A DNA stretch of 64,000 bases. Source: Isoetes taiwanensis (taxonomy: Eukaryota; Streptophyta; Lycopodiopsida; Isoetales; Isoetaceae). The stretch is taken from NCBI GenBank assembly GCA_021234155.1, contig JAJEKV010000217.1, positions 748,001-812,000 of the forward strand, given 5' to 3'. Below are positions 11,040-21,790 of the stretch, piece by piece (position 1 is the first letter of the stretch; each line of letters starts with the position of its first letter). The notes beneath the pieces were generated by a model. It had not been told where the DNA came from, made no database searches, and saw only the letters and a list, made by a program, of their open reading frames with translations. Made by a program: the position numbers and the translations under genes.

Positions 11040-11960
11040 TGCCACCTTGGCATGTTTCTGCCACCTTGGCATGTTTGTGCCACCTTGGCATGTTTCTGCC
11101 TAATTGGAATGTTTGAGCCTACATGGCATGTTTGAGCCACCTTGGCATGTTTGAGCCTAGGTGGCATGTTTGAGCCACCTTGGCATGTTGGAGCCCTAGG
11201 TGGCATGTTGGAGCTACCTTGGCATGTTTGAGCCTGGGTGGCATGTTTGAGCCACCTTGGCATGTTTGAGCCTAGGTGGCATGTTGAGCCACCTTGGCAT
11301 GTTGGAGCCCTAGGTGGCATGTTGGAGCCAAATTGGCATGGTTGAGCCTAGGTGGCATGTTTGAGCCACCTTGGCATGTTGGAGCCTAGGTGCCATGTTG
11401 GAGCCACCTTGGCATGTTGGAGCCTAGGTGGCATATTTGAGCCACCTTGACATGTTTGAGCCTAGGTGGCATGTTTGAGCCACCTTGGCATGTTGGAGCC
11501 TAGGTGGCATATTTGAGCCACCTTGGCATGTTGGAGCCTAGGTGGCATGTTGAGCCACCTTGGCATGTTGGAGCCTAGGTGGCATGTTTGAGCCAACTTG
11601 GCATGTTGGAGCCAACGTGGCATGTTTGAGCCACCTTGGCATGTTTGAGCCACCTTGGCTTGTTGGAGCCTAGGTGGCATGTTGGAGCCTAGGTGGCATG
11701 TTTGAGCCACCTTGGCATGTTGGAGCCTAGGTGGCATGTTGGAGCCACCTTGGCATGTTGGAGCCTAGGTGGCATGTTTGAGCCACCTTGGCATGTTGGA
11801 GCCTAGGTGGCATATTTGAGCCACCTTGGCATGTTGGAGCCTAGGTGGCATGTTTGAGCCACCTTGGCATGTTGGAGCTTAGGTGGCATGTTTGAGCCAC
11901 CTTGGCATGTTGGAGCCTAGGTGGCATGTTGGAGCCCACGTGGCATGTTTGAGCCATGTT
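11040..11960 (+). repeat. Minisatellite array 4
   Basis: The longest array, about 48 units of 19 bp, again mostly alternating CCTAGGTGGC and CCACCTTGGC types. The start uses a variant unit (ATGTTTCTGCCACCTTGGC). The last third is nearly identical to the last third of array 3, as expected if array plus spacer was duplicated. Confidence 0.85.
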
Positions 11961-12340
11961 TGAGTGCCACATCATCTTTGCCATGCTGTTTGTTCGTGCC
12001 ACAAAGGGTAGCGACATGCCACGCCAACTCTTGGCCACTTGTGGCAAGGGCAACCCATAACGTGAACCCTACATTTTTTGCATCGAGGGCACGGAGACAA
12101 ACCCGGTAGAGGTTTGCATAGGGTGGGTCATCATCCGTCCACATCACCCATATCTTGCCATGTCACCAGAAATTTGCCACATCAACCCATGGAAAACCAA
12201 AGTTGCACATTTTTTTTTATTTTTGGCCTAGTCAAAAGTTGGCCTTGCTTACTTGGCATGACATGTCACCAATACATGTGCATGTCAACTTTTTGCAAAA
12301 ATACCTTTTTGCCGCATCATCATGCCACTTTTGCCTGTCA
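11961..12340 (+). repeat. Inter-array spacer, copy 2
   Basis: Second copy of the spacer described at 10716-11039, with small indels and a ~40-bp extra stretch (GGTCATCATCCGTCCACATC). It is the last part of the repeat block; the sequence beyond is single-copy in this window. Confidence 0.7.
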
Positions 12341-15300
12341 TTCATGAGAACTGCTGAACAACGACGAATCAGGGAGCGTAGAAGGCCGTCTCTGCTTTGG
12401 CGCCATAAATGAACCTCCGCCTTGTCGAAAACAATGGAGGAAAAACTCTTTGAAGAAATAGCCTTGCTTTACGAAGACAACGTCGGATCAGAGAGGCTAG
12501 GAGGCCGTCTCTCCTTCGTCGCTATAGCCGAGCTCGGGAGAAAACAAAAGGGGGGGATTGGCTCCCCCCTTCCATGTTGTGGGGGGATGCCCACCCGGTC
12601 GCATTTTGGTGGGGCGGTGACCCATCCCCGGCGCCGGGTTATCGTTGGACCCCACCCGGTCCACACCAGAATGTGCTCCCGGTGGGAATCCCCCATACAT
12701 GCACGTATTTGCACATTTTTGTGTATTTAGTGCTCATATATGCTCATATGTTAAGTGAAATCTGGGCCGCATAATTTAGGGCGCGGTCCCATCAAATGAC
12801 CGAGATTAACGGTTCAGATTTGGAAGAGACTAACGGTCAGGATTTTGATCCTTGTATTATCATGCTATTGGTTGGGTCACTTTCCCGCGTCGATAGTTTT
12901 GCCGCCTCACCTACTCTCAAATCCTTTTCTTAGTTTTTTCATGGTGGGCCTTCCGGGTTTATCATGGCGCTCACGATTTTGGTGATGGCGCTCAAGATTT
13001 TTAGCGATTGCCGGGCGGTTTCTTTGTAGAGAACGAGGGCTTGGATCTAAGGATGCTTGGAGCTTTTCGACCTTTTGCTTTCTTAACGGTTTGGGTCGGA
13101 TTTGAGTCGTGCTACGAGGTTTTGGAGTCGTGCTCTGATATTTGGATTTGTAGCTCTTGTTTTGCATGAAGTTTTTCAAGCCTCTATTTACTGGTTATTG
13201 CTCATGAAGAACTTGCTTCCCTCATTGCTCATGCGAGCCGAACTCCTTGCTTCTTCTTTGCCGCTAGTTCCGGCGTCTTTCAGCCCTTTTCAATCTTAAA
13301 AAAAGCGACTGCGATTCTGTTTTGGTACGTCAAGTCCCACATTTTTGCCAAGGTAAATGCTTGTATTTGGGGAAAAGTTATTAGCTTGAGTGGTTGCTTA
13401 GGATTCCTTTGGGTTTTGCTTTTGCTATGTACAAGCTTCAGAACCGTTGTTTTGAACATACTTTTCCTTACTTGTTATCATTGTTGTGATTTGCTATCAT
13501 TCAATTGGGGTCGGTGTGCATCATTGCATGCCTTCAAAGCTCTGCATTAGCTAATCCGACATCTTCAAGCATTCACATTGGATGCCTCGAGATAAGGATT
13601 TGAATTAAGGTAAAGCTATTTTTTCTTTCATTTTGTCTTCGTTGAAAAACATTACATTCATCATTCTGTTTTTGCTTTTGTTCTTCTGTTTTTGCTTTTG
13701 TTCTTCTGTCGACTAACACTTTCATTTCACGGTGGTTTTGACCGGGAGCCATGGCCACTGACTTTAGGTTTTGAATGGACAATGTAGCGATGGCCAAAGC
13801 TTCAACTATTAGAGAATGGACAATGTGAAAGGCTGGTTGTGAAGTGGAAAGGAAGCAAGAATGGCGAGGTACAACATCATATATATAATACTGTCTTTGA
13901 ATAACAAATTCAAGTTTAGAGTTTCATTCTATTTTTTCTTTGTTTATGCGGTGATAGCACCAAATTGCTACTCCTTTATGTTCCATCTTAACAGTGGGAC
14001 AACTTCAAAAGTTGAAGCTAGGAGCTTTAAAATGAATGGAGATTTGACTTGCCCGGATCTTCTTGCCTTGATTTGTACCTTTGCCACGAAATATCCAAAC
14101 AAGGAAAAGCTGCCACAGTAAGATTTGAAATGAATGGAGATTTGTACCACCGCCACAGTAAGATGCGGGCTAGTATTATGTAGTTATTGATCCTAGGTTA
14201 TATGCTAAGTTGTTTAAATTTTATCAAGCACTCTAGTGAGTGCTCTAAGCAACTAACAGCGTTAGGCATATTTCAGAAATCATATTTTGTCTTGCACAAA
14301 ATCAAACAAGAAGGTTGAAATTTAGTTCAAATTTGTATAATCGATGCTAAAATCACATCGACTTAATGCTTTGAACCTTAAACAATAAATTTAACTGTTT
14401 TGAATCTTAACCATTACTTTAATTTTTTGATTTAATGATGGTATTTGAAATGCTTAATGGATTTGATTGGGTTCGATTCCCAAAGGCAAGTTGTATTTAA
14501 AGTAAAATATGATTATTAAGGCTTTTAAATTCTAGTGTATTTTGTTTTAAATGTGTGCCACGTGTCAATCTATGATTGGTTAGACGACATTTTAAAAACA
14601 ACACTTATTTTTCCTATATGTCATAATAATATTTTTTATTTAAGGACATGTTGATTTTTTATTAACTATGTACCATATTGTGTAAAAGCAACCATTGAAA
14701 ACAATGCAACCTTTTAAAAACTACACGTGAAGACGAAATATCAATATATAGAAAACATGAAATTTTAAAACAATACATGTAGATTTCCTAAAGATTATGT
14801 CTCCTTTTTTGGAAAAACAATGTCAACTTGTAAAAACTACAAGTAGAAAAAAAAAAAAAACAACACATAGAAAATAAAAAGAGAACTGTCTTCTTTAGAT
14901 TTCCACGTGTACAAATATTCAAACGTACATGTGGTTTTTGGAAGACAAACAACGCGTGGCTCCTCTAAACAACAGTAAAGAAAAAATGACATATAATTTT
15001 TTTAAAAAACCATCTTACTTTGACGTTGTAATTTAAGTTTACACGTGTAGTAATATCTAAACCAACGCGTGTTATTTTGATGAACAACAACGTATGGCTC
15101 GTGAAAAAAACCACAGTCAAGAAAAAACCACACGTTGACAAAATTTTGCGAAAAACGATAGTGAAAAAAAGGACACGTTGACAAAAAAAAAGGGGTGCCA
15201 AAAAAACCACAGTGGAAATTTCTGCCAAAAAACCACTGTCTCTTTGTGCAAATCCGGATAAACGGGCCACGTGGACTTTTGGGGCCATTTTGGTGTTGTT

Positions 15301-15344
15301 TTTGGCATAAAACAACACTTCCGTACAACTAAAAAACAACTGTG
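12341..15344. other. Right third of the insertion: no gene found
   Basis: About 3 kb without a supported gene. 12360-12560 holds a ~100-bp imperfect duplication around GGCCGTCTCT. 13660-13712 has a 22-bp unit (TTCTGTTTTTGCTTTTGTTC) twice. 14500-15344 is strongly A+T-rich and peppered with ACACGTG, ACACGTTGAC and AAAAAACCAC motifs, likely the subterminal repeats of the right end. Nothing translates convincingly. Confidence 0.5.
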
Positions 15345-15367
15345 GACCAAAAAGTGGGGTCAGTGTG
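15345..15367. repeat. Right terminal inverted repeat of the 12.9-kb insertion
   Basis: GGACCAAAAA then GTGGGGTCAGTGTG; its reverse complement matches the left end at 2492-2514. The chromovirus reading frame resumes one base later. Confidence 0.65.
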
Positions 15368-15900
15368 AGTGCTTATGCAAGAAGAGCGCGTGGTAGCATA
15401 TGATTCCAGGAAGATGAACGACGCCGAAACACGCTACCCCACGCACGATCAGGAATTGCTTGCGGTTGTCAGGGCATTAAGAATTTGGAGGCACTACCTT
15501 TTGGGAAGGAAGTTCCAGTTGGATCTGACCACCACGAGCCTCCAATATGTATTCCACGCAACCACACCTCAACCCTGAGGGTGGAGAAGGTGGATGGAGT
15601 TCCTTGAAGAATGCGACTTTGATATAGTCTACAAGCGGGGAAGCTCAATGTGGTAGCGGATGCGCTTTCAAGGCATCGACAACTAGAGTGCATTGCAATG
15701 CAATTTCGACGATCTCCAAAATGACTTTGGTAAGAAGATTGAAGAGTCCTTGCCAACGGATGTGGATTTCAAGGAAGTATGGGCAAGTCTCTCTAGGGAG
15801 GCTAGAACAGATAAAGGAGCGGGAAGCCTTTAAGCATTTTAAGAAGGAAGGCAACTGTTATACCATAAGAACAAGTTGTGCGTGCGAATCATCGGTATAA
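15368..15900 (+). pseudogene. pol: Ty3/gypsy RNase H, second part
   Basis: Resumes exactly where the left fragment stops: VLMQEERVVAYDSRKM, then the THDQELLAVVRALRIWRHYLLG block at about 15447-15510, the classic Ty3 RNase H. A frameshift follows after the Thr-Asp-His-x-Ser-Leu region. The linker to integrase contains a TVVADALSR-like segment (VVADALSRHRQLE) at about 15650-15685 in another frame. Confidence 0.85.
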
Positions 15901-15902
15901 GG

Positions 15903-16914
15903 AAATTGATCCTCCACGACACGCAACAGCCCAATAGCTGGCCATGCGGGATTCATGAAAACATATTTCAAAAGTACGCAGCAGCTATTATTGGCCAGGA
16001 ATGAAGAAGCGGGTGGCTCGCTACATCAAGGAATGCCGGCTATGTTAGCGCAGACAAAGCGGAGCAGCTTCAATTCAGGGGCACTGGAGCCATTAGCGGT
16101 GCCAAACGCTAAGTGGGAGGTAATCGGCATGGATTTCATCACGGGGACTCCCAAGAACGGCAAGAGGGAAGGATGCCTTGATGGTAGTGGTCGACAAGTT
16201 GTCTAAGATGGCACATTTTGTGCCTTATGGGACCACAGTCTGACTATGGATACAGCAAAGCTCTTCACCAAAGAGATTTTCGGGCTTCATGGCATGCCAA
16301 GGGAGATAATCTCCGACAGGGATCCGAAGTTCATGAGCGCCTTTTGGCAAGACCTCTTTGCGACAATCCAGACGAAGCTATCCATGAGCACGGCATATCA
16401 TCCTCAGACGGATGGCCAGACGGAGCGGACCAACAGGATTTTAGAGGACATGCTACGAAACTATGTCTGGAATAAGCAAAGTATGTGGGAAGAATTTATT
16501 CACTTGGTGGAGTTTGCATACAATAGCACCAGCGGGGAATCATCCCAAATGTCGCCGTTTATGATCAATTACGGCTATCGATTGCCTAACCCCGGACACT
16601 TGGCACAACCCCGTGTCAAAAGTGGAAGTTTCGCGGCCAGATGTTGGCGATATGCGGCAGACTTGTGGAAGAAGTTCGAGGTTATCGCTAAAGAAGAAGT
16701 TGTCGTAAGAGCATCGCCGACAAAGCATCGAACGATAAGAGAGTTCAAAGTTGGAGATGATGTTTGGCTCAAGATCAAGGTGAAGCGGTGGCGGCTCGGG
16801 ATCGGCAATTGCAAGAAGCTTGCTCCAAGGTGGGCTGGGCCGTTCGGAATAGTCAAGAGAGTGGGTAATCAATCCTACAAGCTAGACTTGCCAAAGACAC
16901 CTAAAGATTCATAA
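15903..16914 (+). pseudogene. int: Ty3/gypsy integrase (HHCC zinc finger, DDE core, C-terminal domain)
   Basis: The zinc-binding region is read across frames: a GHAGF segment near 15945, YYWPGM near 15995, then the two cysteines in KECRLC near 16032-16050. The DDE core shows Asp in IGMDFITG (about 16125), Asp in IISDRDPKF (about 16305) and Glu in TNRILED (about 16435), all catalytic residues kept. The 222-residue frame 16246-16914 covers most of the core and the GDDVWLK / KLAPRWAGPFGIV C-terminal module. Breaks are mostly single-base, so this copy is recently dead or carries sequencing indels. Confidence 0.9.
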
Positions 16915-17229
16915 GGTCTTCCACGTGAGTTTCTTTGAAGAAGCATACTCCAAATCGCAACGAAGTCTTGGATTCGCCAACGTTGTTGGAAATGACGGAG
17001 GAGCAAATTTGGAAATAGTTCCGCATTGATTCTTGATAAAGCTTTCAAGAAAAACGAGGAGATCAGAATTCCTCCAAATTATTTGGTCAAGTGGAAACAC
17101 TTACGGTGGAAGACTTTGACGTGGGTACTTAAGAAAGATTTAGTAAAGCGTTACCCACGGTTTATGGAGCAATGGGGCGGCAAGGTCATCTCCTCAAGAA
17201 ATCGGCTCGAGGCATGTCGATTTGTGTAG
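16915..17229 (+). pseudogene. Chromodomain at the end of the Ty3/gypsy integrase
   Basis: After HVSFFEEAYS (frame shift at about 16920) the frame 17026-17229 encodes ILDKAFKKNEE, NYLVKWKHL and then TWV with a downstream YPRFMEQW. This is the layout of a chromodomain: a short beta segment, the aromatic-rich YLVKWK strand and a C-terminal helix. It identifies the element as a chromovirus. Such domains bind methylated histone tails in the characterised members; whether this one kept all cage residues cannot be told by eye. Confidence 0.8.
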
Positions 17230-18079
17230 GTTAATTCTTGTGTAATTAAGATTAATCACGATGCAACCTATGCTTAGTATGGGTCATGCGTTGTTACCGA
17301 TGATGGGACCACTACGGTGATCTCTAGGGGCGTGGTGTAATGTCAATGTAGGCATGACCGCGTTTTAAACTAGGCAGTGGAAGGTAGATTAGAAAGTCTA
17401 GTTACGTCCCACGCGAAGTAAGGCGGCCTCTAGAGAGAAAGAAGGTCATTGAGGAATGCATTGATAGGGAAAGCACCTTTAGCCCCATATATGCTTTGAT
17501 AGGAGGAATCTATCCTTCCCCCCACGCCGAAGAAGGATATCCTCCATTTGGGCAACTAGAGGTGTAGGCATGAGTGGCATATAGGCATATAAGGCCGTCT
17601 CGCGGCCATAATGGAAGATTCACCCTCTTCCTAGCGGGAGATTAGCCATGCATCCATGTAGATAGGTGGGGTGGTCACCATATAACCAAAATTTTATTAA
17701 TAATTAAATGGTACTAACGTAGTGTCGACCATGAGCCAATAGAGCTCAGGAGGGCAAGGAGGTCGAGCTACGAAGACTTGCAACACAAATTTTGTTGGAA
17801 TGTGTTGCAAGGAATGAAGAGACCTCGGACGTTAATTTTAAATTTTGATAAACTTAATTTTCATGTTAAGTGAATTATCGAGTAACCTGTTTCAATGATG
17901 TTATGAATTGATAAGTTATTTCATAATATAATGTTGTGATAATGTCCTAAAAATATTACCTTAAGGTAATCTTAATAAATGTGTAGGGATTATAGTAGTT
18001 ATCGTATGTATGAGGTTGATTGCACGTTAGGATGATCCCAAGGTGGGGAGACCCACGATGCTGCGGACAGCATCATTTC
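17230..18079 (+). other. Untranslated 3' region of the chromovirus
   Basis: About 850 bp between the chromodomain stop and the polypurine tract. No open frame of note. It contains an A+T-rich stretch near 17820-17960. Typical of chromovirus 3' leader DNA. Confidence 0.5.
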
Positions 18080-18092
18080 AAGGTGGGGAGAA
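18080..18092 (+). promoter_or_regulatory. Polypurine tract of the chromovirus
   Basis: AAGGTGGGGAGAA directly before the TG of the LTR, the expected plus-strand primer. A near copy (CAAGGTGGGGAGA) lies 40 bases upstream at about 18039-18051. Confidence 0.85.
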
Positions 18093-19765
18093 TGTGACGT
18101 TCCAGCACAGTATACGCCCCCAGGACGTATACCGTACTGCCTCGTCACGCGCACACGCCACTCCGGCTGACGTGTACGCTAGCGGGTAGCCGGGTGGGTA
18201 GCCCTAGGGGGCAACTCGCCAGAAATATGTGCAACTATTAATGTGCACATTTTCCAATGTACACATTAATGTGGGCACACATTTCCAAGTGGACACTTCA
18301 TGCCAAGTGGGCCACACCCATAGGTGCAATTAATGTGCACATTTTCCAATGTACACATTAATGTGGGCACACATTTCCATGTGTGCACATTTGGCCACCT
18401 AGCCCTTAAAGGCAAGTGGGCCCATTTCCAATTATCCCACATGCCAAAAGAGGATAATTGGAAACCCTAACCAACCCCCTTGTCTATATAGGGTGGGAAA
18501 CCCTAACTTGCCCAATTTTCGATTTTAGGGCTTTAGAACTCTGTTTTGGCTGCCTCAACATTAAAACCGCCTCCCGAACTTCTGCTTTGGGAGAATTGCA
18601 TCCTTAGTTCCCCTTGATTCGAGCGTCTCAGCAGGATGGTTGAGCTCAGGTCAGGAGGAGCCCCTCAAGGATCAGGTATTTGGCCAATTAGATAGTCTAA
18701 ACCCTATTTTAGTCATTGAATCAGTAGGTTTAGCCTATTAGATTGCCCATAGCAGCCCTCTAGATCTCTAGATAGCAGATTCTAACTAAAGAACCTAACT
18801 CTATGTTGTAGATTAGATCTAGTTCTTTAGTTCTGCGTGAAAGTATATGGATGATGTATCTCTATGAACTCATTGTATTGGGAAGGGGGTAGAGACCTAA
18901 AGCTTTGTAGTTGATGCTCCTAGAGTAGCCTCTCTAGCACAATGTGAGATTCGCCTGCGGTGCACAAGAGCCACACCGGGATGTGGGTGAAGGGGCCAGA
19001 CTGGCTGAGAAGGAGGTTCATGTCCTGACTCTTGAACGATCCCTCTGGTGTGTAAAGCCTACCGGGGATCATTGTGACTAGGTCCAATGGCTTGCCACTG
19101 CGTGTGGGCAAGGCATGGGCTCGACACCCGTGAAGTGGTGTTCACTTTCCAGTGGGTTCAGTCGAACGGGCAAAGGGCCCTCTAGTCACCTTGAGTCAAG
19201 ATGTAGATCTCGACGGAGGGAGTGATCCCTACCGCCCCATCGAACTGGGAAGATGAGCCCGGGAGTAGCCCCTTTGGCTATGCATCCGCAAAAGCTACTG
19301 GTCGGGTCCCGACACTTTTGAGACCACTCGCAAAGTGTGCCGGGAGGGGCGGATGGAGTGGACAACCCTAAGCCATGTTCATATGCCGCCCAAATCCATT
19401 GCCATGAATTCTCATGCGCAATGAACTCTGGAGACCCAAGCCGTCAGTCATCCCTTTGAGTCTGAGCCTTGGGTAGGGTTCCCTATGTGATGTGCTGATC
19501 TTTGTCTATGCAGATATGTGGAGGACCATCCTTCGTGATGGTCATATGATGTTGATGTATGTGCTACTGACATGTATGTTTACGCTTCCGCAGCTAGGTA
19601 GGCCCTGAGGGAGACGGGGTGCAATGACCCTTCCACTCTTCCCACTGGAACCCGTCACGGTTGCAGTGTCATGTGGAGGGCCCTGTATTAGCATGGAGCT
19701 GGTATGGGGGATGAACTCCTGTTTGTATACGGTGAGGGCACCGTATACGAGTAGGGGACGTCACA
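18093..19765 (+). repeat. 3' LTR, 1673 bp
   Basis: Starts TGTGACGT and ends ACGTCACA, an 8-bp perfect inverted repeat with the canonical TG...CA ends. It begins right after the polypurine tract and ends at the point where Helitron coding sequence starts. The U3 part contains a 50-bp direct repeat (18238-18287 and 18330-18379), a possible enhancer pair, and TATATA at 18485-18490 as a likely promoter TATA box. About 740 bp of its 3' half is also present at 57622-58364, so the family is repeated in this genome. Confidence 0.9.
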
Positions 19766-19770
19766 CTCGT
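19766..19770. repeat. Candidate target-site duplication CTCGT
   Basis: The five bases after the LTR end; LTR retrotransposons usually duplicate 5 bp. The partner copy would lie before the 5' LTR, outside this window, so this is a prediction. Confidence 0.4.
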
Positions 19771-20895
19771 GATGCTGTCAATGGCGTCGCTATCTCGGAT
19801 CTTGTCTTCTTGTTCGAGAATCATGAGGAGGTGGCAATGTGGCAAGCCTCGTTTCTGGAACTCTATCGTATATGTGTGTGCCTTCACCTTGCCCAAGATA
19901 TCATTTTCAAAGAGGTCGTGGAAGAATGCTTTGAGCTTTGTGTGAAATACGCGTACAACCAAATCTGGCCTATCATGTGGCTGTTGTCCAGGTAGCAGGT
20001 TGTGTCTAATCTCTACCCAATTTGGGTTGGACGTAAATGTTACAAAGAGATCAGCTTTGCCAAATCTTCGGATCAAGGCCATCGAATCCTGGTAGTTCTG
20101 TTGCATTGCTCTCGGGCTTCCATTGTATGAAGAAGGCAGGATGACCAGCTTGCCGGATCTTAAGCCTCTTTGCTCTGCCTCGTGATCTATGTAGTCAATG
20201 AGACCTTGGTATAACTCTACTCGCAACTTCCTTTGATTTTGTTTGATCCAGTTTAGATTGTTTGCTTCCACTCTCGAGTACACGTCAACAATGAATTGCT
20301 GTGTTAGCTTGCCGGCGCAAAGCAATGGGTTCCAACCTCTACTCCTTGCCAACCGATAATTGTAGAATTGAAACATAGTCACGTGCTCTTGTTTGTTAGA
20401 AGACGTCGATGCAGAACTTGTTTTTGCTTTCTTGATACCTATGCTCCAGCCCTGGTCACCAAAGGGAAAGAGAATGGGGTAAACTAAGGGATCAAGATTT
20501 GGGTTTGTGATTGGAATCTTCTTGAGGCCGCCACCCTTTTGATGTATACAGATGTCCCTATCGAATGGTGGCTCTCCGTCTGCATTGACAAATATTACTG
20601 CAACTTCATTTGAGCATGCTGGATTGTATCTCCTAAGGTCCAGGTTTCGAGAAACATTGAAGTACATCATGATGTCTTTCACACCTTCACCTGAATGTTG
20701 TGCTCGTTCTTCAACCTCGTGCATCATCATGAGAGCTGATGCATAGGGGCTGACGTTGCGTAGCTCGGCATCCAGTTCTTTGAGTAGATCACTATCGCAA
20801 TTTACATTCTGAGGATTTTGGGTTCGCGCTTCATGTGCATAGTCGGCATCTAGAATGTAGCTGGGAGTATGTTGCGGGCTGGGAATTATCGGCAT
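19771..20895 (-). pseudogene. Helitron Rep/helicase, Rep catalytic region, truncated by the LTR
   Basis: Encodes the Helitron-like N-terminal and Rep region. Recognisable blocks are FIVDVYSRVEANNLNWI, then PSSYNGSPRAMQQNYQD, FVTFTSNPNW and the HUH nickase motif in GLPHCHLLMIL (His-Cys-His). The protein is cut at about 19771, just after the HUH motif, where the chromovirus LTR begins. The codons shown further left belong to LTR sequence, so the Tyr nickase residues and helicase are missing here and would lie beyond the 5' LTR. Rolling-circle Helitrons carry this gene in autonomous copies. Confidence 0.92.
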
Positions 20896-21547
20896 GAGCT
20901 GGTCCTACCCTATGGTAGGTTTGTCCTTGGATCTTGAAACAATATGGTCCATGTCCTTCAAACTGCTCAATGTTGGTGCCAAAGGAAGCAAAGGCGAGAG
21001 CACTATTGTAGGCCCTAATGTGTTGGTGGAAGTTGGTGTTTTTTGGGTGCTGGTGGCTCAATAATCTCTGAATTAGGTGGGGCATTGGTTGTAGAGGTTC
21101 CAGTTTGATTTGTCCATCATGACAGCAGTTCGTACCATCGTCCTTGAACGACAATGCACCACAGTGTACGCATTCCCTACTAAACGGCCCACAGTGGTGT
21201 TGTTCGACTTGTGTGACTTCAAGTGTCCTTGCTATTCTGTACGTAGGTGGACGGGCTCTACGTTGACGGTGATATTGCTCAAGTTCATCAAGTCTCTCTT
21301 GATGCTCTTCTTCTGTTTCTGTGGCAACCTGCTGGGCTCTCCATTGGCGTTGATATTGGGTGTTTTCGACTAATCTTTGTCGATGTTCATCTTCTGTTTC
21401 TATTGCAGCCTGGTGCATCTTTCTTCTTTTGTAATTCTCTCTTCGTTTCTCCAATCGAACATCACGTTCCTGTGCTGTCTCTGCAGTACGCTTCTTTCTG
21501 TACCTCTCTCGCTTGGCCGCAAGCCTTCTCTCTCGTTCTTCCGTCAT
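20831..21547 (-). pseudogene. Helitron N-terminal region with zinc-finger-like segment
   Basis: Upstream part of the same Helitron protein. It starts with a very basic Arg/Glu-rich coiled stretch (MTEERERRLAAKRERYRKK and similar repeats), then HCGPFSRECVHCGALSF and CCHDGQ, the Cys/His cluster that precedes Rep in plant Helitrons, then the FKIQGQTYHRVG block. Its frame and that of the Rep part overlap at 20831-20895; one frameshift near 20890 separates them. The three ~19-residue repeats at the N-terminus (ETEDEHRQRL, ETEEEHQERL) resemble each other. Confidence 0.88.
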
Positions 21548-21599
21548 TGCAGATCACGTATCCAAAGGATGTTAGTTGTGTGGGTCGTTACTCCTCCAT

Positions 21600-21790
21600 G
21601 AATCTTTTTAAAACCTAGGTAAAGGGTAAAAGGTAAAAGGTATAGTCTTTTTTTGAAGTTTAAGAAAGGGTGGTAGGCGTTGTAAAAAGGTAAAAGGTAT
21701 AGTCTTTTTTTGAAGTTTAAAAAAGGGTGGTAGGCGTTGCAAAAAGTGTAGTCATTTTTGGAGTTTAAAAAAGGTGATGGGCATTTTACG
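21600..21790 (-). repeat. Three ~60-bp tandem repeats
   Basis: Copies of a unit containing GTAAAAGGTATAGTCTTTTT, TGAAGTTTAA and AGGGTGGTAGGCGTTG. It sits just upstream of the Helitron ORF. The true 5' end of the Helitron was not recognised in 21550-21900. Confidence 0.7.

Larger units (their letters stand above)
2492..15367. mobile_element. 12.9-kb repeat-built insertion inside the chromovirus RNase H
   Basis: Everything between the two halves of RNase H is foreign to the retrotransposon. The ends are inverted: left CACACTCACCCC and right GGGGTCAGTGTG agree at 11 of 12 positions, and the similarity continues inward (TTTTGGTCC on both sides). This points to a DNA transposon. A start of CAC and repeated short motifs near both ends are reminiscent of CACTA elements, but no clean target-site duplication can be read (left flank GGTGCGATC, right flank AGTGCTTAT). 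No transposase is recognisable inside. Content: ~155-bp repeats, minisatellites, three families of long tandem units and an AT-rich right end. Best read as a non-autonomous element, or a composite that grew by repeat amplification. Confidence 0.7.
1..19765 (+). mobile_element. Ty3/gypsy chromovirus, 5' end outside window, split by a 12.9-kb insertion
   Basis: An LTR retrotransposon whose gag, protease, reverse transcriptase, RNase H, integrase and chromodomain follow each other on the plus strand in Ty3/gypsy order. It continues through a polypurine tract into a 3' LTR ending at 19765. The 5' LTR and primer-binding site lie before base 1. The coding region is broken by many frameshifts and stops. 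RNase H is interrupted between 2491 and 15368. The protein stops at an Ala-Ile on the left and resumes with Val-Leu-Met-Gln-Glu on the right, as expected for one RNase H. A C-terminal chromodomain places it among chromoviruses, whose integrases are known to be directed by chromatin marks. Presumed non-autonomous now. Confidence 0.9.

Noticed and set aside
3262-11960. Long open frames with repeated Met-Pro-Pro-Arg-Leu-Gln-His or similar, on both strands
   Set aside because: They follow the 19-bp minisatellite in every frame without stops; no domain, no start context, no independent conservation.
14469-14485. TTGGGTTCGATTCCCAA, a perfect tRNA T-arm with B-box
   Set aside because: No acceptor, D or anticodon arm can be built upstream; at most a relic of a tRNA-derived SINE.
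19624-19995. Plus-strand 123-residue frame across the LTR/Helitron junction
   Set aside because: Antisense to Rep and spanning an insertion boundary; no domain.
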